From Candidatus Hodarchaeota archaeon (lineage in GTDB: Archaea > Asgardarchaeota > Heimdallarchaeia > Hodarchaeales > YT1-057), in NCBI GenBank assembly GCA_016839955.1, contig JAEOTI010000130.1, positions 1-25,034 of the forward strand: a stretch of DNA of 25,034 nt. Reading direction: 5' to 3'. The position numbers were made by a program, and so were the translations under genes. The notes below the pieces were generated by a model, which was not told the origin of the DNA, searched no databases, and saw only the letters and a list, made by a program, of their open reading frames with translations. Shown one piece after another: positions 7,298 through 14,884 of this stretch; within the stretch, counting starts at the first letter, position 1, and each line of letters starts with the position of its first letter.

Positions 7298-7383
7298 AAC
7301 ATGCAAAAAATAATAATACAAAAATGAAGAAACAATGAATCAATAAAGAAAATTGTTGTTATTAACTGCAGGAGAGAAATTTT

Positions 7384-7968
7384 TTGGATTTTTCAGACCT
7401 AGATTCGATGTTTGGTGACACTTCAAAGGATGTAAAGATACTTCGCGAACTTGTAGAAAAATTAATGGAATTAGTGATTACTGCTATGGGTGAAATTGAA
7501 ACACGGTTTAGCACTGTTGAAGAACGGCTTACAAATCTTGCAAGAGCGGGTCCTCCTGCTGTTGCTCCTTCAGTTGCTGCTCCAAGCGCTCCTCCATTAG
7601 GTGGAGTTCCGCCTCCTGCATCAATATCTCCTCCTCCTGCTCCTGGCGGTTTTCCAGCGCCTCCTCCTACTCCTGGTGGTCTACCAGCTCCTCCCGCTGC
7701 TGGAAGTCTCCAATCTGATCTCTCATCTGCAATTGAAAAACGTCAAACTCCTGGAGGAATGCCTCCTCCCCCTGCTCCCATGCCTGGTGGAGTACACCCT
7801 CCTCCCGCTCCTGGTGGAGCACCTGCTGGTGGCGGTGGATTTTTGGCCCCTCCTCCTGCACAAGCACCTGCTCCCGCTCCATCTGGTGGACTTGGACTTC
7901 AAGCTGCTCTAAAATCTGAACTCGCAGAAGCTTTTAAGAAAATAAGATCTAATCTCGATGAGGAATAG
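7384..7968 (+). CDS. Coiled-coil / polyproline protein, candidate cytoskeletal (profilin-binding) protein
   Basis: 194 residues in three parts. Residues 1-56 form an acidic start and a helical, coiled-coil-like segment with heptad-spaced Leu/Ile/Val (VKILRELVEKLMELVI, then ETRFSTVEERLTNLARAG). Residues 57-168 are low-complexity Pro/Ala/Gly with repeated PPP, PPPAPGG and PAPPPTPGG units. Interrupting and ending these are two short helices that begin alike: SLQSDLSSAIEKR (108-120) and GLQAALKSELAEAFKKIRSN (171-190). The build recalls WASP/WAVE/WASH-type proteins, with an oligomerising helix, a profilin-binding polyproline region and WH2-like actin-binding helices, but the helices do not fit the WH2 consensus closely. 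Asgard profilins are known to bind polyproline. TTG 7384 has GGAG nine bases upstream. It stands alone, with hairpins on both sides. No enzyme function is suggested. Confidence 0.75.
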   Translation: MDFSDLDSMFGDTSKDVKILRELVEKLMELVITAMGEIETRFSTVEERLTNLARAGPPAVAPSVAAPSAPPLGGVPPPASISPPPAPGGFPAPPPTPGGLPAPPAAGSLQSDLSSAIEKRQTPGGMPPPPAPMPGGVHPPPAPGGAPAGGGGFLAPPPAQAPAPAPSGGLGLQAALKSELAEAFKKIRSNLDEE

Positions 7969-7993
7969 AAGAAAAATTCTCTTTTCTCGGTAG

Positions 7994-8010
7994 ATCTCTA
8001 TAATAGAGAT
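7994..8010. terminator. Perfect hairpin between convergent genes
   Basis: ATCTCTA (7994-8000), loop TAA, TAGAGAT (8004-8010): a perfect 7-bp stem in the 49-base spacer between the polyproline gene and the convergent polyferredoxin gene. Possibly marks transcript ends; archaeal termination does not require hairpins. Confidence 0.35.
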
Positions 8011-8039
8011 TCTAGAGCTAAAGAAATTTTAGTTCTAGA
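8011..8039. terminator. 12-bp hairpin covering the polyferredoxin stop codon
   Basis: TCTAGA-G-CTAAA (8011-8022) pairs with TTTAG-T-TCTAGA (8028-8039), one G.T wobble and loop GAAAT. It begins where the 7994-8010 hairpin ends and overlaps the last codons and stop of the minus-strand gene. Two abutting hairpins between convergent genes suggest a bidirectional transcript end or protection of the mRNA ends. Confidence 0.4.
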
Positions 8040-8923
8040 GCATCCTCGGGACAGACCTCAATACACTCTAGACAGTTAATACATTGTGGATCCCTTATCC
8101 GGTCCCCTTTATAATCTAAAATCCTTACATGCATTGGACAAGAGCGTTCACAATCCCCACAATGTGTACAACGAGTAATATTACGATTAATCCCAACAAT
8201 TGAATTTTTTGCCATTACACCCATAATTATTCCCGTTGGGCAAAACCAACGACAATATCCGCGAGGAATAAACATAGAAATCAAAACCGCAATTAAAAGG
8301 ATCAAAAGTCGTACCCATAAAAGAATGTCCATAGTAGGCATAAATTCAATAGCCTCGTTGAAATCCATTGGGAAAGTTTCCCAAGTAATCCAATATGGGA
8401 TACCTGCAAAGAGTGTTGCTGAAGGGTCAAGAGGAGCAAAGGGTTCATCCGAAAAAGCTCCAAATGCATTTTTTAAATCAGCTGAATTATCAAAGGCCCC
8501 AACTAAACCAATATATAAGGCTATAACTAAGCCAATCATTAAAAAGACTTGACCAAAATCTCGAAGACCATTATTGGTTGAACGATTTGGGCGATATTTC
8601 TTGTTTGGCGTAAGTGAGAAAATGTCTTGTACTAAGCCAAAGGGGCAACCCCATGCACAAAAAGCTCGGCCAAAGACAGCTCCAACTAATAAGAATATTG
8701 CTAATGCCAAGAAGGGAATGATAGCCGCAGTGATCATTCTTTGTAGTAAATAGATGGCTCCAACTCCGCTTGCGTAAGGCGAATAAGGCATATTAATTGG
8801 AAGAACTAACCAAGTTGCCTTGAAATCAAGAAAAACGGCAGTTAGTATTAAAAGCATAAAGGTTTGGATGATAAAACGAAAGGCCAGTGTTTTTTTGGCT
8901 CTTGGCATCGGTAAAGAGGACAT
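8018..8923 (-). CDS. NapH-like membrane polyferredoxin
   Basis: Membrane electron-transfer protein of 301 residues. About five membrane helices (roughly 15-33, 66-84, 124-144, 200-220 and a weaker one near 168-180) are combined with two C-x3-CP motifs, FCAWGCPFG (C89, C93) and YCRWFCPTG (C224, C228), as in NapH/NosR/RdxA-type proteins. Two C-terminal ferredoxin motifs follow: C252-x2-C255-x2-C258-x3-C262 and C281-x2-C284-x2-C287-x3-C291, enough for two [4Fe-4S] clusters. Such proteins pass electrons between the quinone pool or a soluble donor and a partner enzyme, which is not visible here. An exposed loop of about 50 residues (146-195) is larger than I expect for NapH. ATG 8923 has GGAG ten bases upstream. 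It follows the 49-residue membrane peptide gene by 24 bases and is likely co-transcribed with it. Confidence 0.85.
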   Translation of the reverse strand: MSSLPMPRAKKTLAFRFIIQTFMLLILTAVFLDFKATWLVLPINMPYSPYASGVGAIYLLQRMITAAIIPFLALAIFLLVGAVFGRAFCAWGCPFGLVQDIFSLTPNKKYRPNRSTNNGLRDFGQVFLMIGLVIALYIGLVGAFDNSADLKNAFGAFSDEPFAPLDPSATLFAGIPYWITWETFPMDFNEAIEFMPTMDILLWVRLLILLIAVLISMFIPRGYCRWFCPTGIIMGVMAKNSIVGINRNITRCTHCGDCERSCPMHVRILDYKGDRIRDPQCINCLECIEVCPEDALELKFL

Positions 8924-8947
8924 CTGCGAATCTCTCCAGACAAAATC

Positions 8948-9097
8948 CTAGGGTCGTGGAATACCAGCTGCTGCACCCTTAGAAAACTCTTTAATGAAAT
9001 CGAGGGCAATTCTGTACTGTTCATCAACAATAGCTGCTCCTAAGCAGATAAATCCAATCCCAATAAAGACAAGAGTCCAAAGGTTCTCTTTTAACAT
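8948..9097 (-). CDS. 49-residue single-span membrane peptide
   Basis: A short gene that length cut-offs would miss: ATG 9097, GAGGT six bases upstream, TAG 8950-8948. The peptide has a hydrophobic helix in its first half (LWTLVFIGIGFICLGAAIV, about 6-24) followed by an amphipathic charged part DEQYRIALDFIKEFSKG and a short AAAGIPRP tail. It is 24 bases upstream of the polyferredoxin gene on the same strand, so it may be a small subunit or assembly partner of that protein. No family recognised. The strong ribosome site and the membrane helix argue that it is real. Confidence 0.65.
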   Translation of the reverse strand: MLKENLWTLVFIGIGFICLGAAIVDEQYRIALDFIKEFSKGAAAGIPRP

Positions 9098-9196
9098 AAT
9101 TGTACCTCGATTTCTCTGCTAAGGAAACGCCTTCTGTTGAAGTTTTAGAACATTTGTGCAAGGTCACAACAAATGAGTCAAATGATTCATTTGCTT

Positions 9197-10380
9197 TCAA
9201 ACGAATAGTTCAATTCGTTTAGGGTGTAACCCGACACCCGCTATTCCCTCAGCAAAAGCGTTGGGAACTACTTTTCTCATAATGTTGTACGCTCCGTTTA
9301 CATCGGCATTGATTAACGTCCCATCTGATGCTTGGAATAATCCTCTCTTGACTCGTTTGCCGAGATATTTAGAGTATTTTTGGATAGGTTCGTTGTCGAG
9401 GAAGGAACATTTAGAAGTGTAACTTTCATCAGTGGTAAGGAAATGTATTCCTTCTTCCTCGCATTTATACTCTAATTGATTTAGCAGTTTATAAAAAGGT
9501 ACATTAACGAAATGCTGATTATTCCTCTTACCTATATTGATGTTTTGTTTCCATGTTTTGTTATAGCCGACTACTAGCGTATCCACATTATTTTGGAGGC
9601 ACCAATCGAGCACATAACGACTCGCTTTGTGTAGCCGATCTTTTAGCTGTTTTTTTCTTTTTAAGAGCATTTTCTGTTGTTGTTTACAATTCCTGATTCC
9701 TGCTTTATCATAAATACTTTGCAATCTACTCTTTCGTTTGTTAAAAAATTGGTTCAAGGCTTTGACACTCTTACCATTAATAACAATTGGCTGAAAACCA
9801 ATGTTATTTACTAAAGTTATAAGATTGTTGAGCCCTAATCAATACTCGCAATTCTATTCTGTTGTGGTCGTATCGAAACATCTGGTATTTCATAGAGGAT
9901 CTCTAATAAATATCCTATTCCTTGGGGAAGAATTCGTGCTCCTCGTAGTTTTTGGCTAATACGGGTTTTTACTTGTCCTAGTTTCTTTGGAAGGTGTAAA
10001 AAACTGTTTTTTATTGTGACTTGCTGATTAGTGAACAGTAATAAATATTCCCCGTTTTTTTTGCGATATTTTGGAAGTTTGGGTCGTCCTTGATACTTTT
10101 CAGGGTGTTTTTTCCTGTCATTGATGGCGTTGAAAAACGATTTCCAATTATTATCTAGGAGTCGTAGAATTTGTTGGCTGGACTGGGCAGGTAATGCTCG
10201 ATAGTCTTGAGAGTCATTCACCTGATGGTATAATTGGTTGTAACGTAACCAATTACCATTGTTGATAAATTCTTGTCTGACAAGATAATTTCCTTCATTG
10301 TATAAATTATTCGAAAAATGACAAGCCTTACTAATAACAGGATTGGGAAATAGATGAATCTGTTCAACTCGTATCCTCAC
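9197..10380 (-). pseudogene. tnpB: TnpB (IS200/IS605, IS1341-type), frameshifted
   Basis: TnpB is the RNA-guided nuclease of IS200/IS605 elements. The N-terminal part (10380-9838) has SKACHFSNNLYNEGNYLVRQ and PKYRKKNGEYLLLF and reaches the RuvC-I Asp in RIASID, after which the frame hits TAG (9837-9835). The other part resumes one base out of frame from 9835 as GLNNLITLV, continuing through the WKQ region, TDESYTSKCSFLD and LINADVNGAYNIMRK to the end. One missing base (TA for a Leu codon such as TTA) accounts for the break; restored, the protein would be about 394 residues, normal for TnpB. It belongs to the subgroup with GYNxxWKQ and without the usual second zinc knuckle (QASDG replaces CxxC). 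No TnpA lies nearby. GTG start 10380. Confidence 0.88.
9199..9239 (-). ncRNA. Candidate omega-RNA (reRNA) scaffold hairpins at the tnpB 3' end
   Basis: Reading in the tnpB direction there is GGGTGT-CGGGTT-ACACCC (9239-9222), then AAACGAAT-TGAACT-ATTCGTTT (9220-9199), both perfect stems, the second ending at the tnpB stop codon. In TnpB elements the guide RNA is made from the gene's 3' end, and its last scaffold hairpin sits directly before the element boundary, so the guide would be the flanking bases below about 9198. The hairpins are seen; the RNA is inference. Confidence 0.45.
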
Positions 10381-10566
10381 TTATATACCTCATCACAACC
10401 TCTACCTCAATTCTTCTTCATATAATTTGAAGAGAGAGGACTGAAAAGTAACAATGAATGATTTAATCCAATTAATTGATTATTTTTGAAATAATAGATT
10501 CATTATTGTCCAATACGATCTCATTCTTGAAAATTAAAAATAAAGTCTAAATTTTAGGTTTTTTTA

Positions 10567-11784
10567 TTAAAAACCCCAATCTCTAGATGCAAAAAATCCC
10601 TTAACGACTTGCTTATAGAGTTTCATTTTCGAATAGGGTATGTTGTTCCTTAGGAGACGCCAACCAATTCGTAATTTTGTAAAATAGTCCATATTTTCAA
10701 TATTCATATTATCTAATAGAATTCCAATATTTTCCAAATCGGAATTATCAAATTCATTATAAAACAAATTATGGGCTTTTTGAAGACCAAGATTTGCATA
10801 AGGCATTGCTCGCCATTCTTCTTCATACTTCTTAAGTGAATCAGCAGTTTCTGATCCAGATTGAATTGCTTTTACCGCAACATCTGCTGCCAAACGGCCA
10901 GTATGAATAGCTATAGCTATTCCACTACAAAAAATTGTATTTGTAAAACCTCCAGCATCTCCAGCTACTAGAAAGCGATTTGCTATAGTTGTTTCAAGAG
11001 GACCCGACGCTGGAATTATACCTGTAATTTCTTGCTTAACATTAACTCGTGAATGACCAGTATTTCCAAAAACTTTCTTTATAAATCGATTAAGACGTTC
11101 TTTTGGATTTTTTCCAGAGCGAATGGTTATCCCAATATTCGTCTCGTCTTTGTTTGGAAAAACCCAACCGTAGCCCTGAGGAATAAGGCTATAATCAAAG
11201 TAAAACTCGAGAGCGTCTGTAAAAACGCCATTGATCTTATATTCCACACCATGCACAAAGTGTGGAGTATGATTTGGAAAAACTTGTTTCACACATCGAG
11301 AAGCTGCACCATCACAAGCAATTACAATTTTGGCAGACAAATTTGCGTCTTTCAGTTCACCTTTCCTTCTTACGTCAATTGTAACTGAATCATTTGCAAA
11401 ATGTAGCTTTTTCGCTAAACATGATGTTATAATTTCAGCGTTAGCTTTTTTGGCGTTTTCTGCAAGCCGTTGATCAAACTGAACCCGATTAATCAGGACA
11501 GTCTCCAATCGTGAAGTACAAACATAATTATCCCCGAAAAAATACCGTTGGATACCAATTTTTTTTTCAACGGTTGGGAAAGCTTCAGGACTAATTTCTG
11601 GTTTTACTACATCTAATTCTTGGAACTTTTTTGTTGAGATTCCTTCGCCACATGCTAAAGGCTCACCGATTGTATCATGCTCTTCAATAACTGTCACAGA
11701 TAAATTATTCTTTGCAATGTGCTCTGCAGCAGCTAGTCCTGCGGGACCACCTCCAACAATTATGACATCATAAAAGGAACTCAC
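10567..11784 (-). CDS. Geranylgeranyl reductase family FAD enzyme
   Basis: Flavoenzyme of 405 residues that saturates the isoprenoid chains of archaeal ether lipids (digeranylgeranylglycerophospholipid reductase) or a related isoprenoid. The FAD-binding GGGPAG is at 11-16, CGEGIS at 45-50, the reductase motif PQGYGWVFP at 202-210 (family PxxYxWxFP), and the second FAD motif AGDAGGFTNTIFCSGIAIA near 274-292. Length is normal. GTG start 11784 with a GGGGG run about seven bases upstream. Downstream (10520-10560) the transcript meets T-rich tracts, the usual archaeal stop signal. Many archaea have several paralogues, so the exact substrate is open. Confidence 0.9.
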   Translation of the reverse strand: MSSFYDVIIVGGGPAGLAAAEHIAKNNLSVTVIEEHDTIGEPLACGEGISTKKFQELDVVKPEISPEAFPTVEKKIGIQRYFFGDNYVCTSRLETVLINRVQFDQRLAENAKKANAEIITSCLAKKLHFANDSVTIDVRRKGELKDANLSAKIVIACDGAASRCVKQVFPNHTPHFVHGVEYKINGVFTDALEFYFDYSLIPQGYGWVFPNKDETNIGITIRSGKNPKERLNRFIKKVFGNTGHSRVNVKQEITGIIPASGPLETTIANRFLVAGDAGGFTNTIFCSGIAIAIHTGRLAADVAVKAIQSGSETADSLKKYEEEWRAMPYANLGLQKAHNLFYNEFDNSDLENIGILLDNMNIENMDYFTKLRIGWRLLRNNIPYSKMKLYKQVVKGFFASRDWGF

Positions 11785-11846
11785 GAATAAACCCCCTATT
11801 GTCTGATTCGAATCATTTCTACACTAATCTGAGAAATCAATTGTTT

Positions 11847-12164
11847 TCAATATTTTGATTTACTCATTTTCTTACGCTGCAATTGTTCTCTTTGTCGACT
11901 TTTCCTTTTTTTCAGAGCTTTTTTTGTTGCATAATAGATAGAATTTTGATCAAAGTTAGCATCAATCTTGAAAAGCTTAACCACAACCCATGGGCGGTTT
12001 ACTGGACCAATGATATCTAAAATTTTACCAAATTTCTTTCCTGACTTATCAAAAACCAAAGCTCCTATCTCAGGAAGGGGTTTAATGTCTCCACGAAATA
12101 AAACACGATCATGAACTCTGCGTACACTCGTTCCTAAAGAAATTCCACTATCTTTCGGGTGCAT
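11847..12164 (-). CDS. gar1: H/ACA RNA-protein complex component Gar1
   Basis: Small beta-barrel protein of the H/ACA ribonucleoprotein that makes pseudouridine in rRNA and helps product release from the Cbf5 catalytic subunit. In its 105 residues the Gar1 core is plain: PLPEIGALVFDKSGKKFGKI, then the turn DIIGPVNRPWVVVKL. The C-terminal 35 residues are very basic (KKALKKRKSRQREQLQRKK) and probably bind RNA. ATG 12164; no clear ribosome site, so the message may be near leaderless. It is divergent from the S8e gene across 170 bases, so the two translation-machinery genes may share a regulatory region. Confidence 0.9.
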   Translation of the reverse strand: MHPKDSGISLGTSVRRVHDRVLFRGDIKPLPEIGALVFDKSGKKFGKILDIIGPVNRPWVVVKLFKIDANFDQNSIYYATKKALKKRKSRQREQLQRKKMSKSKY

Positions 12165-12334
12165 TAGTTTTCAATGAGTGAGAAAATTCTAGAGTATATT
12201 TAGATTTAATAGGAAAAAATTCCAAGTTGAATATAGTTAGTATTTTGGATATCTTCATTATTTCCTAGAGTAAAGAACTGATAACCAAAGTATAGCTATC
12301 AATAAGCAAATCTTATTCCGAGGATTGCAGTAAA

Positions 12335-12709
12335 ATGGTACAATGGCATGGAAGATCAAAGCGTAAATCAACAGGGGCTAGATTTATCCATTTTCGAAAG
12401 AAGAAAAAGCGAGAATTAGGTAGACCTTCCGCAGAGACCCTCGTTGGTGAAACTCGAAAGAAGAATATACGAACTCGGGGTGGGAATCGGAAATACCGAC
12501 TTTTACGAGCAAACAAAGCTGTGATCTCCAACAAAGAAGGAAAAAGTACATTAGTAGAAATTGTCGCCGTAAAAGACAATCCTGCGAATAAAGACTTTGC
12601 CCGACGTAAAATAATTACCAAAGGTGCGATAATTGAGACACCTATGGGTGATGCACGTGTTACAGGTCGCCCAGGACAAACAGGCACCGTTGAGGCAGTT
12701 CTTCTTTAG
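12335..12709 (+). CDS. rps8e: 30S ribosomal protein S8e
   Basis: Small-subunit ribosomal protein found only in archaea and eukaryotes. The 124-residue sequence shows the S8e pattern throughout: basic start MVQWHGRSKRKSTGARF, then KKRELGRPSAETLVG, RTRGGNRKYRLLRA and the C-terminal KGAIIETPMGDARVTGRPGQ with GTVEAVLL. Archaeal S8e is about this long; eukaryotic forms carry an insertion that is absent here. ATG 12335 has GAGG about eleven bases upstream. The gene stops with TAG at 12709 and the convergent DedA-family gene stops at the very next base, so the two transcripts must end inside each other. Confidence 0.97.
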   Translation: MVQWHGRSKRKSTGARFIHFRKKKKRELGRPSAETLVGETRKKNIRTRGGNRKYRLLRANKAVISNKEGKSTLVEIVAVKDNPANKDFARRKIITKGAIIETPMGDARVTGRPGQTGTVEAVLL

Positions 12710-13393
12710 TTAATCTCTATTGTCACTACTCGTTCCATTTACCATATTGGAAGTTTCTTTTGCTTCCAATTGAACCATTTTTCTTTTCCCGTACTTTACT
12801 AACAAAAAGTAGTAAGCAAAAACGAGAAAGCCAACAGTTATTGCTAGAATTAACAGGGTTAATTCAAAGGCAGATCTAAGACCCTTATCAATTAATGTAC
12901 CTAAACAGACATAGAAAACAACTCTAGGTATTACTCCTATAATTGTAGGAATAATAAATGAGCGAAAAGTAATTCCTTTTGATAATCCAGCGCCATAAGA
13001 GACAGCATCAAACGGGATAAAGGGAGTTAAACGACCAACAAGGATCGCCCAGCTTCCATATCTTTCTAGTAGATTATCTGCAAATTTAAGTGCGTCTTCC
13101 TCAACAAACCGTTCAACAAGCGGTCTCCCCCCTTTCTGAGCAATATAAAAGGCAATTATTGCGCCAAGTATTGATCCAAGACTACCAAATACAATTGCCA
13201 AAAAAATTCCTAATTCTGTACCATATTTTTCCGCAAAAGCAGCTCCAGCGAAGCTTAAAATAAGTTCAGAAGGAATAGGGGCAATGATCGCTTGAACAAT
13301 CATTGCAATGACTAAACCAATCGGTCCAATGGCTTGAATAAGATCTTTTAGACCATCAATTAACCACAGGAAACTTTCAGAGAAAGAAGCCAT
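12710..13393 (-). CDS. DedA/VTT (SNARE-associated, TVP38/TMEM64-like) membrane protein
   Basis: 227-residue integral membrane protein of the DedA superfamily, whose eukaryotic members (TMEM41B, VMP1) are lipid scramblases and whose bacterial members move undecaprenyl phosphate or other lipids. The first re-entrant motif contains APIPSELILSFAGA, the second GRLTPFIPFDAVSYGAGL, with the conserved Arg-x-x-Pro and Gly. Helices before and after these give about five membrane segments; the C-terminal tail is polar. ATG 13393 lies 12 bases after the MFS stop, so the two are an operon. It abuts the convergent S8e stop with no spacer. Confidence 0.85.
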   Translation of the reverse strand: MASFSESFLWLIDGLKDLIQAIGPIGLVIAMIVQAIIAPIPSELILSFAGAAFAEKYGTELGIFLAIVFGSLGSILGAIIAFYIAQKGGRPLVERFVEEDALKFADNLLERYGSWAILVGRLTPFIPFDAVSYGAGLSKGITFRSFIIPTIIGVIPRVVFYVCLGTLIDKGLRSAFELTLLILAITVGFLVFAYYFLLVKYGKRKMVQLEAKETSNMVNGTSSDNRD

Positions 13394-13405
13394 AGACTTC
13401 CCCTA

Positions 13406-14704
13406 TTAATCCTTAGAAATGGATGTAGGGGTGGAATGTTTTTCAGTTGTTTCCTGTAATAATTCTGGAAGGAAATATGTTCCAATCATAGCCGTAAGAA
13501 CACAAACTGTAACCATTACTGCAACACCTGCTAATTCAAATGCCTGAATCATAGCCCCACCGCCTAGTGAACCAAATATTAAACCGGTACCAAATAGAAT
13601 ACTGTAGAATCCCATTGTACTACCACGGGACTCGTCTTCTGAAATGTCAGCTAAATAACCAAGAGCTGCGGGGGGGAAAGCACCTGCAAAAAAACCAGCT
13701 ATAGGAAAAATTGGGAGAAATGTCATTAAATTATCTCTGATTGCGTTTGCAATTTCCTCATCAGAAACACTAGTATTTACGTCTAAGGCTAAGGTAAACA
13801 GAATGACTAGAACCGCAAAACTGAATAACCCAAGAGCTAAGAATGGTCTTCTCAGGCGTTTCTTATCACTAAGCCATCCCCAAAACCAAATTCCAAACAG
13901 TAGGGGAACACCAACTGAAAGTCCAACAATTAGCAAATCTACAACTTCAATATCATGAACTAATTCTTCTGAGAATAAGAGAACCATGCTGTATAAAGTG
14001 ATGATTGGCACATATACGGGAACAAGTCGTCTAATCTTTTCATCTCCTAGAACAGTTCGAGCCATTTCAAGAGCACTTAGATGAACTGAAGTCTTTTGAG
14101 TTTCAAGGATTAACAAAAAAGCAGATATGGCACACAACCCAATAAAAACTGCAGCAATAGTAAAAACCACCGCGGGACTCATTTCAACTTTCAAGGCAAG
14201 AATAGCGACAAGGAGACCTCCTGCTAACCCACTAAGAGTAAACATGTCATAATAACCCATAATCTGTGCACGGGTTTCTTCAGTTGCTGTGTCTGCGAGC
14301 ATTGATAGAGTTGAAGAGACTTTTGCCCCAATTCCCACCCCAAAAATGGCGATTGCAATTACTAAGGGGACTAAAACTTCCCAACCAACATTATTTGGAT
14401 CTACTATCAAGTCTAGAGCTGCCAAGCTCAGTGCTGCTATCATTGTAAGGATCATTGACATCATTAAGATAGGTTTACGTCCTTTTTTATCACATAAATA
14501 ACCCCAAAATCCCACACTTGTTAGTTCAGCAATTGGGTAGGCAGTTGCAATAATGCCTGTCGTTAGTGGGTCTAGATCGAGGTATTCCTCACTACCAATG
14601 ATACCAATACACATGTAGAAAGATCCTCGTTGAATCATTGTTATTATATATAATACTAAGATGCTTTGAAGCCTTCTTTCCCGAAAAAAATCCCGAATGT
14701 CCAT
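13406..14704 (-). CDS. MFS transporter, 12 membrane spans
   Basis: Major facilitator superfamily exporter or importer of 432 residues, twelve hydrophobic helices. The MFS motif A between helices 2 and 3 reads GYLCDKKGRKPIL (68-80), and its echo between helices 8 and 9 reads WGWLSDKKRLRRP. The substrate cannot be read from the sequence; overall it resembles drug/sugar-type efflux proteins. ATG 14704. The DedA-family gene follows after 12 bases, so transport and lipid handling may be expressed together. The upstream 180-base region has T/A-rich TATA-like blocks but no distinct operator. Confidence 0.87.
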   Translation of the reverse strand: MDIRDFFRERRLQSILVLYIITMIQRGSFYMCIGIIGSEEYLDLDPLTTGIIATAYPIAELTSVGFWGYLCDKKGRKPILMMSMILTMIAALSLAALDLIVDPNNVGWEVLVPLVIAIAIFGVGIGAKVSSTLSMLADTATEETRAQIMGYYDMFTLSGLAGGLLVAILALKVEMSPAVVFTIAAVFIGLCAISAFLLILETQKTSVHLSALEMARTVLGDEKIRRLVPVYVPIITLYSMVLLFSEELVHDIEVVDLLIVGLSVGVPLLFGIWFWGWLSDKKRLRRPFLALGLFSFAVLVILFTLALDVNTSVSDEEIANAIRDNLMTFLPIFPIAGFFAGAFPPAALGYLADISEDESRGSTMGFYSILFGTGLIFGSLGGGAMIQAFELAGVAVMVTVCVLTAMIGTYFLPELLQETTEKHSTPTSISKD

Positions 14705-14847
14705 ATTTTGAAACTTCCAAAGAGGAAGGGTTTAAATTTGAATAAAAAGAGCTGATTTAACCTGATTTTTAAAGCATCTAAAACTGCTTTTATTATTCAA
14801 ATAAAAGAGAATTAAATGGGACAATTATTTCTTTTAGAGATTCTTGT

Positions 14848-14867
14848 CGTCAAACGTATGTTTGGCG
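14848..14867. terminator. Hairpin downstream of the SWIM gene
   Basis: CGTCAAAC (14848-14855), loop GTAT, GTTTGGCG (14860-14867): eight pairs with one T.G wobble. It lies 18 bases beyond the SWIM-gene stop on the minus strand and so may end that transcript; it is also upstream of the MFS gene, so it could instead be regulatory. Confidence 0.3.
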
Positions 14868-14884
14868 AATATACCAAACATTGA

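Larger units (their letters stand above)
6828..7383. other. 556-base gap with G+C-richer, hairpin-rich core
   Basis: No protein gene here is convincing. By hand count 6981-7220 is about 46% G+C (110 of 240), well above the A/T-rich flanks. It holds three tidy stem-loops: AGGTCT/AGACCT (6991-7018) with an inner ACC/GGT and AAGG loop, TCCCAA/TTGGGA (7034-7050), and GGGCA/TGCCC (7174-7191). Further down is a larger one, ATTTGATAA (7257-7265) with TTATCAAAT (7289-7297), extended inward by ATGT/ACAT across a three-base bulge. A TATA-like TTTATAATA lies at 6882-6890. This could be a structured RNA gene followed by the leader or terminator hairpin of the next gene. I could not match it to RNase P, SRP RNA or a tRNA. 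Confidence 0.4.
9197..10440 (-). mobile_element. Solo-TnpB IS1341-like insertion, ends approximate
   Basis: The element comprises tnpB and its short flanks. The right end is marked by two adjacent hairpins at 9199-9239, just at the tnpB stop. The left end is not clear; a short hairpin TCTTCA/TGAAGA near 10415-10435 may belong to it or to the neighbouring reductase transcript. There is no terminal inverted repeat or target duplication, as expected for this family. Boundaries are estimates. Confidence 0.55.

Noticed and set aside
6898..7343. Minus-strand ORFs of 104 and 78 codons in the long gap
   Set aside because: They overlap each other, have no ribosome site or recognisable motif, and read as serine/leucine-rich antisense of the hairpin-rich segment.
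7601..7912. Leucine-rich plus-strand ORF and the opposite glutamine/glutamate-rich ORF inside the polyproline gene
   Set aside because: Both are shadows of the proline codons (CCT/CTC runs) in other frames.
9100..10560. A complete IS605 element with TnpA
   Set aside because: No TnpA (HUH, Y1 transposase) frame is present on either side; only tnpB and end hairpins are found.
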